Assembly: GCA_035048485.1 (NCBI GenBank)
Contig: CM068587.1
Span: forward strand, 48,506,496 to 48,570,495
DNA length: 64,000 nucleotides
Direction of reading: 5' to 3'
Source: Pteria penguin
Lineage: Eukaryota > Mollusca > Bivalvia > Pterioida > Pteriidae
The notes beneath the pieces are model-generated. The model did no database searches, was not told the origin of the DNA, and saw only the letters and a list, made by a program, of their open reading frames with translations. This document shows, piece after piece, positions 45,352-58,016 of this stretch (position 1 is its first letter; every line of letters starts with the position of its first letter). Made by a program: the position numbers and the translations under genes.

Positions 45352-48300
45352 AGCACAAAAAAGAGGAAATTGTAACAACATTCACAAATCGCTCGAGAAA
45401 TAGGGGTCAATATAAAAGCACAGGTAAGCGATAACGATACTATAACAATTTAAAAATTGCCAAATTTTCGAAGCAATCTGCTTCTTCTTCAGGACACACA
45501 CATACAAACACTTACATAAATATAAAGACACGAAAAGAAAGATAGAAAATATATACAAAACACTAGTCTGATTTAGATAGCGCATAGAGAAACGCTCAAT
45601 ATGTAGCCAATTCAAGAAACCAGTTTTATTAGACTAGTGCTTTGTATGTATATACATATATTCTCCAACGAATAATACCAGAAAGGTTATCTTTTTTCGG
45701 ACAGGACCTCAAATCCCCCAGTTCTGTTCTGTTTTGGCTGCCATAAATAGCCATTTTTAAAAAAATCCCATTTGTACTGTAGTAGATTATCTGTTCGTAT
45801 GTCAGGCAAAATTGTTTACTCGAGACACACCAGTAAATCGTTACGACCCATTCTGTACAGAAAGCCTACCTTTCCAGTCTTGACAATTATTCTTTTATTA
45901 CGAGAGTAAGCTATCGGAATAGATGCCTGAAATGCTAATTGTACAATAGCGCATCTTTGAAGCGTTGATTAATATAATGGGTTTACCTTTCAAGGTAGCT
46001 TCGTCTCCATTGTAACAAGGAGAATGCGACCATTAAGTAATTTCCAGGAGAACAACGGGTAGAATTGCTAACGGCATTCTTCGTGGGTCTTTACATCAAA
46101 AGATGCTTTCCCTTGTTTTAGATAGTAGCCTGGGACAATGTGCTTTGTTCGCCCACTTAAGGCTTTATTATCTATGATTGTAAAGACACAATCGCTTAAA
46201 TGATTTTCACCTTAGTCAATACAGCGGCTATGTTTCCTAGTCCGGGAACAATAGAAGGAAATAAGTTATCTTTTACTGAAAAAACATCTCAAGTTACACT
46301 ATCTGGTTTTTCATTTTAGAATTTTAATATTTTACTTTACTTGTATGCCGCGGCAGTATCTGATCTCCAAACAAACGTAATCGATCATCGCTTAACGGAA
46401 CAGGTGATTGGCGAACGAGATTTAGTCGCACGAGTTGTCTATTATCCGTTTTCTTTGATTTGATTGGATGATTATTGACATAAGATTTCTCCAGAGTGAC
46501 ATTGAATGAAGGCGTTTCTGTATTGGCCTTCTGCTCGTGTTTAAAGACCGTATTGTCCTACAGTATGCCAGGTAACGTCTTTATGCCGTAGTTTTTACCT
46601 TGCATTGCTTTCCAGAAATTAATCAGGCCGATATTTCCTTCGGCAGAAGAGAAAATGGTTTTCGTCCACAATTAAATATTGGCTTTCATGTGATAAATCG
46701 AGATGTCCTCGAGACGCAGCGATTGCCACTGTTGGCGGATTCTGTACTTCTATCTGCATAAGCCGTAGTCTTTCTGCCTCCAAGACGTTATGTCAATTGA
46801 AAAAAGAAACAAAAATTTAGCAAACATGACGATAGATTTATCAAATATAAGACATTTTTTTCAGTTGTAATTAATTGAAGACAAGAGATCTAAAGTAGTG
46901 TAACACGCACACGTTGCGCGTAAGGTTCCAGATTGACACGATAAGGGGTAGTGACTGAATCGACACGGTTATACACGTTAGCATGTCAATACAGAGCGTG
47001 ACGTCACTCGGGCCTTGATAGTCTTGGGACAGGAAAGTATTTAGTAGTGCACATTTGACACTGTAAAATTTTAAAATATCGGTTTTTGGTGTTTTTCTTT
47101 ATTTTACTTGGGGTTTTTTTTATTTGTTTTTGGTTTGTTTGTTTGTTTGTTTCTTGGGGGTTTTTTTATTTGGGGGGGGGGGGGGGGGTTGAAATCGATA
47201 TAACCTTCATTTGGAGTCCTTCGTCCTATACCTGTGCCTAAGTAAAACAGTCAGAAAAGGCTGCAAGGAAATTCCGAACGCATGCGTATATGATTCCAAA
47301 GATTTAAACATATTCAAATATGTTTCCCCTCCCCGCAAAAAAAGTAAAAACAAAAATATAATAACATCAAAACAAGTAGAAATCAGAAATTCATCAAAAC
47401 AGAAATATAAGTTTTGAGTGTACCATCATGACATGAATAATATCACATGATTTGGGTGGGAGGACAAGGTAGCCAATTTAAGTTCGATCTCTAGATTGGG
47501 CGAAAGTATGTTCGAAAGTTTGGCCGAATAAAATTGTCCAAAGCCAGGAGAAATTCAAGTAAAACTAAAGATGTAGCATTTTAGAGATTATTTTTTGTGG
47601 TTAACCAGGCTTTTAGTTTGAGGATAAATGAGGGTGACGGCCTTTGGTTTTAAATACGCACTTCCAAATGGCGTGTTTTAAGTTAATATTTATCTAAGAC
47701 GTTTAAATCTCATTAGTGATAAAGGAGTCCGCGAATTTCCTCTGTCCTAGCATCTGCGATGATTATTGTTCCTATCATTAAAAGGTATCTAAAAATATCA
47801 CCGGACTTTTGTTGACTTAACTCTTTAAAGCATAACTCCATTAAAAGCATATGTCCTTAAGAAAACATCAATAGAAAATCATATTCTAATTATGCTCCAT
47901 TCAGCTATGTGTAACAACAGACCTCTCGTGCGCTCCACCATCTTTCTCTTTTAAGCAGACGAACACTTAGCCAAATTCTTCCCGCATACAATGAATACAT
48001 CGACAGCGATTAGCTGAGCTCTCATACGGGTACTTGACAGTTCTTTGTTTGAGTGGCTATCTTGTGTTTACAAACCACTTTAACTTTGGAAACTTTAAGA
48101 AGTTGGATGACAGATGCGGAATGCATATGCCACAACAAATAACTCGTCTTTAAATACGTGTATCTCTAAATCATCCAAAGGACAACAAACGGAAAGGGAT
48201 TAAATTATTAGAAAAATCCCATCCGTAAATCTCACGGTACGTATCGGGTTTACAGGTTTACTAATCGCCGTGATAAATTATGGATCCGGGTATCGTGTTT

Positions 48301-49387
48301 ACAATGGTAGCATCGCATTTCTTCTTAAATGGGAGAATAGTCACGGGAGACACACGGGCCGATAAGCATCATCAGTGTATCTAAGCGTTTGATCTAGATG
48401 AGAAGCAAATGCTTCAAATAATGAGACAGCCATATGGATAATGTACAAATTCCCTCTAACCCCCCCCCCCCCTTCCTTCCGAAAAAGAAGGAAACTTTCC
48501 TTAAGTAGCGTTATTGATCCATCTAAGGTACAAAAAATATTGAAATTCATAATTTTTTTTTCTTCAAAGAGGGATAATAATACAATCACAGAGTTTAAAG
48601 TTCAATTTATGGTTACCCTTCGTGATGAAAGAAGAAGAATACCCCAACTAAAAAGATGATTAATATTGTATGCAGAGTCCAATAAATCACCATTTCGTGT
48701 GATTTGAACTAGATACAGTGAATTTGAATGAAAAAAATGGCAATATCATTACGTCCACCTTAGATAAGGTAAGGCGAAGATTCAGGTTTGACATTCTCGT
48801 CAAAATTGTTCGACAGGTGTTGTTGTTGGTGTTGAAAGCTGTTGATTTAATGGTCGTCATTTTTACTTGTTTTATGAGAAATTGTGACCATCGTGTTTAA
48901 TAAGACAGATCGTAATGATGATATGGAACAAAGCATGGCTTGAGGTCTTTTTACTCTGGTCATCGTCGCTTCCAGCCTTCAATGCGACGCGTTAACGACC
49001 ATGACGCGCGCCTCTCGTCACACCGTACATTTTATACCTAATCATGTATTTAACTATCATCAGCACGCGCCTCTACATTTCCCTCGCACTTCATCAAAGA
49101 CGGCAGTCACCGATTTTTCAATTATGAATTATTTATGAAAGTGATATTAAAGTGACCACAATCTATTTGTTATTCACCTGCTCCCATTGTTAGTTGTAAA
49201 TTACCGATAAAGAATGAAATACGGCCCCAGTAATGAACTCAGGTGGAGCTCCGCTTCTCCACTCCTATTCCTTTTCAAAAGAAATTTTTACTTTTTGCAC
49301 ATTCACATGTATATCTTCAATGTATAACGAACATTTTTGTCTCATCTATATTTCGTAATTATATGAAAATTATTTATCACTATTAGT
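45351..49387. other. No gene seen
   Basis: Largely unique DNA, the longest repeat-poor part of the window. T/G-rich low complexity with a G run lies at 47090-47190, and a C run at 48460-48472. No domain-bearing frame found. Confidence 0.55.
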
Positions 49388-49666
49388 GATCATCATCATT
49401 ATCATCGTCATCATCATCATCATCATCTGCGTTGTCGTCGTTGTCATCATCACCGAAAACGTCATCAGGGGGCAGATTCGGTGTAGTGGTTAAGCGCTTG
49501 ACATGTGGTGCAAGCTATCGGGGTTCGTTTCCCGGGTGGTGCCACTGTGCTCGAGAGACTGGTAATCACGTTGGTATGTATAAGACTAAAGATTATTGAA
49601 TCATCATCATCATCGTCGTCATCATCATCATCGTCATCATCATCATCATCATCATCATCGTCGTCG

Positions 49667-49704
<38 letters not shown>

Positions 49705-49705
49705 G
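49388..49705. repeat. (ATC)n microsatellites flanking a SINE fragment
   Basis: ATC/GTC repeats at 49388-49458 and 49598-49705 lie on either side of a family-B fragment at 49469-49597. Serine- or aspartate-rich open frames here are consequences of the repeat. Confidence 0.9.
49469..49597 (+). mobile_element. Family-B SINE fragment
   Basis: GTGTAGTGGTTAAGCGCTTG, a B-box-like GGGTTCGTTTCCCGG and GAGACTGGTAATCACG match family B; the 3' end is absent. Confidence 0.82.
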
Positions 49706-49837
49706 ATACCAACCACCAATGTGATAAGAAGAAGAAAAAGAAGTCAATTCATTGAAACATTTCTAATCTATTGTAATAAACAGATCACATTAAAATCGAA
49801 AGAATATTCATAATATATATATAAGGTTTACAGCTTG

Positions 49838-49851
49838 GTTGCCATGGCAAC
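49838..49851. promoter_or_regulatory. Perfect RFX X-box palindrome
   Basis: GTTGCCATGGCAAC matches the RFX consensus in both half-sites with the usual 2-bp spacer. Motif evidence only; no adjacent promoter identified. Confidence 0.5.
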
Positions 49852-50463
49852 ACAATCAACAAATGAAAAAATACCAGATCCTGTTATATATGACAATCAT
49901 TGGAAATATACATATAATAGAAATAGTACATTAACAAACACCTCACGATAAATATGGATTTAACTAGAGTGCGCGTGCGCTTGGCAAGTTCAAAATCGGA
50001 TTTCTTCTATTGCACAAAATGGGTTTTATAAAATGGTTAGGAATGAATGGATGAGATAGATAAAGAAATTATAAAAAAAATTAAATCAATAAATATTGGT
50101 TAATTGCTAAAACCCATGACAAAAACAACCCACCTAAGAGAATTTGAAACAAACATAAAGGGGAACGCGACAATAATCCCCTCTTTCCGAAATACATGTA
50201 GTTCGTAAACGAAAGTAATACAGTGTCATTAAATTTTTTATTTGTATCACAAATTCTGTTGCTTTCTTACTTCCTAGTTTTGTTTACGGAGGGAAAATTG
50301 TATATAGTACAGTAACACCCAATGAAAGAAACAATATACTTGTGAAAGAAAGCTATTCCTAACGTCGCTTCGTGACTGAAGAAAATAATTCCTGTCTCAA
50401 TTTTCATCACAATCTCACAAAAAGTTGACACAAGCTGATCTGAAATTGTTACTTTGGAGACAC

Positions 50464-50671
50464 TGACGTCGTCGGGAATTACAGGAAGGAAGACGCTAAG
50501 CGACGAGGCTGGAATCGTGTAGCATTGCCACCTAGCGGGTGTCATTGCGCGTCGCCTAGGTAACGCTATATCTAAGGAAAATCACCTTACGGTTCATTTT
50601 TATCTGAAATTAGAGAAAAGTGCCAATCTCTGGCGGGTTAAGATCTCGCAATACGAGAACTGCTGACGTCA
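50464..50671. promoter_or_regulatory. Candidate regulatory cluster: CRE-like, RFX X-box, CRE
   Basis: TGACGTCG at 50464-50471, GTCGCCTAGGTAAC (X-box match) at 50551-50564, and a full CRE TGACGTCA at 50664-50671 lie within 210 bp. A small palindrome TCTCGCAATACGAGA lies at 50644-50658. It sits about 1.8 kb 3' of the prospero stop. No gene start could be tied to it. Confidence 0.4.
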
Positions 50672-51856
50672 TTCGTGGGTTGAACTGTACCAGTCAAAGA
50701 TTATTGCGCAAGGATGTGCTGTACGAGAGAGAAGACGAGTGCTGAAGTGGTAGAAAGTTTATATTTTTAAAGATGGCTATAGTTCTTAATGTTGAACCAG
50801 ATATGGCTACAGAAACTGGTTGCATATTATTATTTTCAATCTTTATAAGAAAGGTTATATATTGCGATCGATACATACAATTTTGGATTTTGCCAGTTGA
50901 CGGTTGATAGACAGTACATATAAAGAACAAACTGGTCATAAGTTATAGAATACTGCGCTGGGACTCGGGATTTTGGTTATACCTGGTTGGGATGAACCAG
51001 TTAGTTAAGCAATGTATAAACAAAAGTTGGGCGATTGAGTTAGATTGAAATGGTTTAATACACATAGCTGGGCTCGGCGAGCTGGTTATTAAATCAAACC
51101 AGTGGTATACTTAGTATATCGGGAATGGTCATATAATAATTAATGTTACATAACAACAAATTGGATTTCACGACTGAATAACATAAAATGTACATATGCT
51201 TCTGAATTCGTCGTTATATTTTCAAACAAATTCACTCATATATGACAATGTTTAAGGGACTGACAAAATGGGCCGACGATATTATAGGGATAAATAAGAA
51301 CGTGTCCAGACGGATCAATACGAGTATGTATATATGTATGTGTGAAGTAATGATCAATAATGTCATATGACTGAGTGCAAGTGTACCCAAACAACATGGA
51401 GATAAAACAAGTCTCCGTGTAAACCATGTAAATCACTCTACATTGACTAGAAACTCTCCTCTTTGAGCGGTCTAGTAGACAGATTCAATAAATTAAGCAA
51501 TAAAAAAACCTACATAAAAAATAACGGTTACCTAAATTACATGGGTGTCTTACTTGCATACCATTCAAAATCTTTAACTACATACAATTTATATATTGAG
51601 AAACAAACACACTGTCACTCACTCTCGTCTAAAGCACTTCATTCAAATAAATACTATACATACATAAAGAGACCGAAGTGCCTCTGACGTTGCAAACTAC
51701 TTATTCAAATCGATACTCAGATAAAACCTACTGGATAAAAGGACCAGTCAAATTAATAGACTGTATAATCATTATATAAAATCCACTACTACATATATTT
51801 AAATTGACATTTCATTTTGTTCATACGATGCTTGATATTTTACTTTTGCTGCCACA

Positions 51857-51883
51857 GGGAGGGGAAGGGGGGTGGGGGTGGGG
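51857..51883 (+). other. G-quadruplex-capable G tract
   Basis: Five runs of three or more G within 27 bp. On the prospero transcript strand it would be C-rich, and it lies about 0.5 kb below the stop, so it could be within the 3' UTR. Confidence 0.6.
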
Positions 51884-52384
51884 ACAAGGATTCACATGCA
51901 GAGAGGGACGATAGTTTGGAATTATGCAGTGGAGATCAAAATCTTAAAGATCGTTAAAACTGACTAGGTACAATATTGCACAATTAAATATAAGTGTATA
52001 TATACAAAGGTTCCCTGTGACATTATGTATCATTTAATTAAATAGTTACAATCGTTCATTGGTCAACTTTCACAGCTATCGGATCTCCTTTGGTTTTTAG
52101 GTGTGCACCAAAAAGTGCGAGATGACTTCGAATGCATTTATGAATGGCGCTTAAACGAATATTGTTTAACAAATCATAGACTTAAGTGAACATTTCTTTG
52201 ACAAAAATGGATGATATATATGTCACGTTATAACAACGATGTGTAAATATTGTGAGAAGTGGTCAAACAAACACGGAATAATGCTATTTTCATCTTGATC
52301 AGAGTCCATCCGGAAGGATTTACATTTTCTGGATTTTTGTCTTGTTCACGTAAATTGTGTACTATTCCTTTTTGTGTTAAATGT

Positions 52385-52570
52385 TCACACATCTCCTAGT
52401 TGATCCATCCAGTTTGGAGATTTGAAATATTCTGGCAGACTATCGTCCATTCTGGCGATCACCTTATAGATTGATTTCTTCCATGATGGTTCAGCATCCT
52501 TACATGCCACGATGGCCTTGTAGAATTCTCTTAATGTCGCTTGTACCACAATTCGAAAATTATCTGGAAC
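52385..52570 (-). CDS. pros: Terminal coding exon of a Prospero/Prox homeo-Prospero transcription factor
   Basis: The exon encodes 61 residues and a TGA stop. It opens with [20 protein letters not shown], continues with [15 protein letters not shown], and ends [16 protein letters not shown]. From knowledge of the family, this is the Prospero half of the homeo-Prospero domain: fly Prospero and vertebrate PROX1 end in closely similar sequence (TLREF, SWKK, YK, PE-FKSPN). The domain binds DNA together with the adjacent homeodomain and acts in the nucleus in cell-fate control. The exon begins at 52570, directly after a minus-strand acceptor reading ttattgcag. Its first codon is in phase 0, matching the phase-0 donor of the upstream exon at 57872. 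The next codons after VPDN keep the family register without gaps, so there is no sign of a pseudogene. The 3' UTR is not delimited: no AATAAA is seen on the minus strand within about 1.5 kb below the stop; an ATTAAA occurs near 52032. Confidence 0.97.
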   Translation of the reverse strand, partial: VPDNFRIVVQATLREFYKAIVACKDAEPSWKKSIYKVIARMDDSLPEYFKSPNWMDQLGDV

Positions 52571-55500
52571 CTGCAATAATTAGATAATTATACATCATCA
52601 TATATGATAAATTAAAGTAGATATTGAAAATGAATCATGTTCACGTCACATAATAATAATTTATAAAGGATGACTTCAACTTTTCAAAAGTTATTATTGC
52701 ACATGAATACATATATATATATATATATAACAGCCAATGGACATTTTTACATTTTAGGAATATTGAAAATCTGAGTAAATAAATAAATGAATAGATCAAA
52801 TAAATAAATGAAAAAAAGTTGAACTCTCCATGCCATGGATAAAAACTGCTATAGTGCAACCAAATCTTGTAGACACGAATTTTATTGCATGTTCGCTGAT
52901 CTCCCCTTGATGCCGCGAGACGTTTGCATGATGGGAGATTTGGGCAATTTCGTCTTTAATAAAAGCTAAGTCGATGTGTTCTTATCTTTTCTGAAAGTAA
53001 TCCCACGTTATGTCATATTGATACATATTCCATCAATCTCATAAACATCATTTTCCCTAACTACAGCATTGCTCAAAAAGAACTACAGAATGTGTGGTAA
53101 CATTCTACACTTCATTTTTGTTGCTGTTGTCTAGATGTTTTAAAGCTTCCAAGCACGCGATTGGGAATATATGATTTACACAGTGGTGACACTGACTGTT
53201 AACGATTCAACATGCTGCAGAGATAGTAACTGGAAACAGTTATTAAGTTTATTTCACGTGATATTTTTTTCAAATTGTTTCCGTCAATCAATATTTATCT
53301 ATTTTAAATCATGCAGACATCATAAAAAGTCATTTTTGAGGTAATTGTAATATAGACCCATTTTCAGAACTCAAAAACTAACAAGTTAACCATTTCAAAA
53401 AAATAATAATAATAATAACAAGTAAAAATAAATAAAAATATGAAGACAACTTTCAGTTCTAAAAAATGTTAAATATTTTTTACTTTAAAATTTTCAAACA
53501 TATTCCCCCTAACAATATACATATATTAAATAACGATTTCCACGACCTCACAGTCCAGACAACGCGCAATTAGTGGACCAAATAAACGCCTCCCCTGTAC
53601 ACTAATTTGATCCAATATCGTCTTGCCAATATCTTTTGACCACGTCTGACAAGTTAAGTCGTCTTATGTCTTCTTCAACGCACTTAAGATCGTTACAGGA
53701 TAAGTTCAGGAGAAAACAGACAGTGTTACATGCTAATGTAACTCAATCTGACAGTTCCCGCCATAAATAAGGCTCAGGTTAGACCCTGAATGTCGACAAA
53801 ACCATTTCTTTGTCATTCCAAGATGATACACGATGATCCAATCATTTCTGAGCGATCACCAAAGGGTGGTCCTCAATTGAAACAAGGTGAGCGGGCTGAC
53901 CCACGATCTGGCAGAAAGCTTTTCGTTGAACTTCTCATCACTGGAGAGAATTGGACGTAAATCCTTGCTATCTCCCATGTCTTTTGAGGATTCTAACGAC
54001 GTTTTCGTGTTTCTCGCTACACCTTGACCTTGCTGAGAGTTCTTACAAGTGCGTCGAGTACACACGCTTCCTCTGTGAATGGTTGCAAAGAAATAATCGC
54101 TAAGTATTGCTCGAAGTCACTCGCGTTTTGATTCCATAATGAGAGAGAGATTAGAAAAAGATATTTCTTTTCACTTTATTCCAATGAAGAGTCTAGTTTC
54201 ATTGAACTGGTAAATGTGTACCAGGGAGGTCTTAATTGACGAATAATCACGGATTAGCGAGGCTTCAAAAGGCAAGCGAATATTAATTAAATAATGGGGG
54301 AAATCAGTCGTCAATATTTATACAGCACGATTCTCGATAAACATTTATCTCTGTGAGTAGGTATCGCAAGTCGCACATCGCACACATCGTCGGCTGAGAA
54401 CCAGACTGTTCTAACTACCAATTTGATAAGAATTGAGTTCTAAATATCATTGAATTCGTCTTTCGAATGCACATCTTTTCAGACATTGACTTTGGTCAAA
54501 ATATACTTGTTTGGGGAGGAAGTGTCACTTTTTCTAAATTCCATCCTGCTCTATCTCCATAATTTGCAGTGTAATCAATGGGATAAATTTTGTATCAAAT
54601 TTACAGACAGGAATGGCACCATTCTGTTCTATCTCTGTATTACGTGATATTTTTCTCTCTTTTCATTGGTCAAAATAAACATAGAGCATTGGTGTTTTAC
54701 TCAAATTTAAAAGATAATATAGACAAATGTTTTGTCTACAAACAAAAAAATTCAGATTTAAATAAACGTGATTATAAGTTGTGATAAACAAAAATCCAAA
54801 TTAAATTTTTCACACCTTTATGTATTTTATCAATATATATCTTTTATCTTAGCAAGTAATAGTGAACAGCAATATTCAAAAACTTCAAACTCGATTTTCT
54901 CAAAACTGAAAATTTGGAAGTAGAACAGTATAGCGATGACATGCTTCTGAGTATGAATGCACGATTTCTATCATGCCTCGGGGTCAGTCATTATTTCTGA
55001 GGAGAAAAAGAAAAGATGGCCATGAAATCTTATCTACAATCTCGGGAACGATGTGATGATTATACACGCTCCACTCATCCGATGCTTAACGTTAACGAGA
55101 ACTTAACGAGATATGACGACGATGAGATCTTGTTTGGAAACTTCCTCATTTGGAATCAAGAATTCTATGGGTGGCTTTACAAAGGGTGCTATTTAAACGT
55201 ATGGAACATTACATCTCTGTTATTCTCTTACATTATAAAACATTGTATTTACTGAGAACACACATCGCCTGAAAACCCAATATCAGAAAATGGTACGAGA
55301 TGTCGTAGACCACTAAGTGAATACAATTTCTTCGATAATCACTTTATTAAAACAAACAGTCTAAACTTATTCGTCATGCGATTAAATCATAGTTATTCTG
55401 AAAGAAATGAGTACTTTAAGAGGAAGAGCACATATTATGTGCATCGACACACGAAAGTCTGCCTTTCAGCACCCTTTATCCCCCCCTCCCTTTTTACACC

Positions 55501-57871
55501 ACCATGTACACAAACACTTGCACCACCACAGTCGACCCCATCATTGACACCACAGCCAGGACCAACGACTATGCTCGCCATAAAAGGAAACTGTGCTAGC
55601 CTCACCATACACGGGACATATTCCAATATTTCATTACAATCTCTGGATAACAATCAGACAGCGACTGAGACGATTTGAGACACAGAAGGCCTCTTGTCAT
55701 CTGAGGATACATTAGGGGTGGTGATAACGTTATCTTTGTCACAACATCTTCTTTTGGGCCGTTTTCGTGTCCGTTGACCAAGCATCCGCCTCCCTAGGGT
55801 CATATCAAAATGATTCTACCAAGTTTTCCGCCCCATATTTTATTGACATAGTCTTCAAATATGACAAAATCTACGGAACTGCAATCTAATTAATTGTGTT
55901 GCTTCATACTTTCTTTTAAGTCCGTGACATCAACCTTTCTGCCGAGTGACCGATAAGCATCTTTTTGTAATTACAGTCTGAGAACTGCCTTCTTGCGTAT
56001 CAGAACAGGGTTTGTTCTGTAACGAAAAAGTCCCCAGGGACCGCACAAAACTCGACAAATAAATGTTAGTGAGGTAAAGGCCCCATCCTTTATGTAGTCC
56101 GACCAGCGCTTTACTACACCAAGACTTTCAAGTAGATTGGAAAGCAGGTCCCTTTGGGCTACAGATAGCAATATTAATAAACTTGAAGTAAACAGGCATT
56201 AGTTAATTGTATCATCTTAACCGTAATTCGGGTGCGATAAGACTATATGGACGATATGGTATTTCTTTGGCGAACTTACAGACGTCGGATTCGGCAAGTC
56301 CCGAGAGCCAAGCATGAAATATTAATGTGAGATGTGCTTTGAAGCGGCAGTCATTGTGGCCATTACGTCACGCCGGATAGACCAGCGTGATCCATCACGC
56401 CGTCTTCTTTGACGTTTCTATGGATTGTCATTATTTGTCACGGGTCTTTTTAACAGTCTGCTTTTTCTCCAAATGAGATTTATTTGAGAATAATGTAAAT
56501 TTGATTAACGAGAGTGGTATGCCTGACTTTGACGTATTGAGAGACGTATTTTGTATACTTGTGAGGAAACTGGTTTCTGTTGTACAATACACGAAATTAG
56601 AAATATGATAGATGTTATATAAATATTGTATTCTTCATTAGCTGTCATGTCATAATGTCATCCCACAGTCAGGAGAACGTCATTTCGAAAAAGCCTTGTC
56701 GGTCTGCCTTTTCAAAACATCGTCCATGATAGACGCTTTTTGGTGCTGATGTACACAGCCAATCAGAAAGCTATAAATCGATAAGACGGTTTATCGAAGT
56801 GTGACTTTAAATATACTATATTTGTCATAAATATCCATTGAAGTATCGTAAAAGCAAAACCAGTTTCCTCCTATGCATATTTATTTAATGTAGTGATTTA
56901 CATTACATTTATTAATTATATAAAGTTTTTAGTAGAATCGAGATTAACAACCCCGGAATTTCACCTTCAACTCTCGTTCGCATTTGAGCCCAAGCGTTAG
57001 ATAGTAGCCAGTTAAAGTGACCAAAATATAACTGTCTCGTTGCTTTTCAATAGAAAATTAAAAATTATACTGTTCAAGTTTTGACCATTCCGATTTTTAT
57101 TATTTCATTTATTGGTTTATATTATTTATTTCATTTATTCATTATTTTTTAAACAAATTGTATTGAGATTATAGAATTATGGCATTCTATTTTACGCAAT
57201 TTCAAAATCTGCATACTGATTCCAAAATACTATCATACTTTATATACATACACCAATATATTATTATTATTATTGTAGATCTATATACGTGCACAAATCC
57301 AGAGATAGATCCCATCCTGGCATTCTGCGAAAATTACTCTTTATTAGATTTGTAAATTAGCAAAGTAACATCTCACAACAAAGTTAGATTCTTTCCAGGT
57401 TTTAACCTTCTAGAACACCGATTCGGTTCTTTATACTACTCTACAATAACCAGACGCGGACGTGAACGTATTATACAAGTAAAATTTAAGTGTAATTCCA
57501 CACTAAGTCTATATTCTTATACTGTATAATATAGTATATACTATATTATACAATATATACTATATAATATAGTATATATTGTATAATATATAATATAGTA
57601 TACTATGATACAGATTATATTGATAGTTTTGAAATCAAGATGATTAAATCCTACATCAGCATATCTACCGATATCATCTTTTATTATTATATTAACGTAA
57701 TACATGTATAGAATTGATTCGGTGATGCGGACCAAAAGTCATCATGTACGAAGAAACCGATTCCGGTGATCCGGGTGGGATGAAAACAAAAATTCTGAAT
57801 CAGTGCCCGTATATACATGTATAATTACAACATCAGGTACTTCAAGTGTCGAAGGAGGATGAGCAACTTAC
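52571..57871 (-). other. pros: Last intron of prospero (5,301 bp)
   Basis: The intron lies between a GTAAGT donor at 57871 and a ttattgcag acceptor ending at 52571. It is AT-rich. It contains an AT palindrome cluster near 57521-57608 and an A/AT-rich stretch at 53391-53460. I see no convincing SINE, LINE or coding exon in it. Open frames at 53856-54065 (minus) and 55376-55678 (plus) have no recognisable domain and are probably chance. Confidence 0.9.
57521..57608. repeat. AT-only palindromic cluster in prospero intron
   Basis: TATAATATAGTATATACTAT and inverted forms such as TATACTATATAATATAGTAT alternate. Able to form cruciforms. Confidence 0.8.
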
Positions 57872-58016
57872 TTCAATCTGGTTATTTCTGTTGTAGTGCA
57901 AATTCAAGACTCTGTACAACTCTGATTCGGTTGTCACGACTAGATCATCTGGATGTTTGCATCCTTCCGCCATAGCCTGTCGAGCGTACTTTTCCATTTG
58001 GATGTAGTAAAATTCA
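57872..58016 (-). CDS. pros: Penultimate (partial-gene) exon of Prospero/Prox: end of homeodomain into Prospero domain
   Basis: This 145-bp exon gives one base that completes a split codon, then 48 residues starting [20 protein letters not shown] and ending [18 protein letters not shown]. The block [14 protein letters not shown] is a near-invariant signature of Prospero/PROX homeodomains, and [15 protein letters not shown] closely resembles the fly protein. The acceptor is tttatacag just above 58016; its first base T would complete CG-T (Arg), matching the FREFYYIQ of the family. The donor is GAA followed by GTAAGT at 57871-57866, in phase 0, joining to VPDN of the last exon. The gene is partial here: the upstream exon carrying the first homeodomain helices was looked for on the minus strand up to 64000 and not found, so the preceding intron exceeds 5.9 kb. 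Confidence 0.97.

Noticed and set aside
49465..49813. Poly-Ser and poly-Asp frames
   Set aside because: Direct consequence of an (ATC)n microsatellite next to a SINE fragment.
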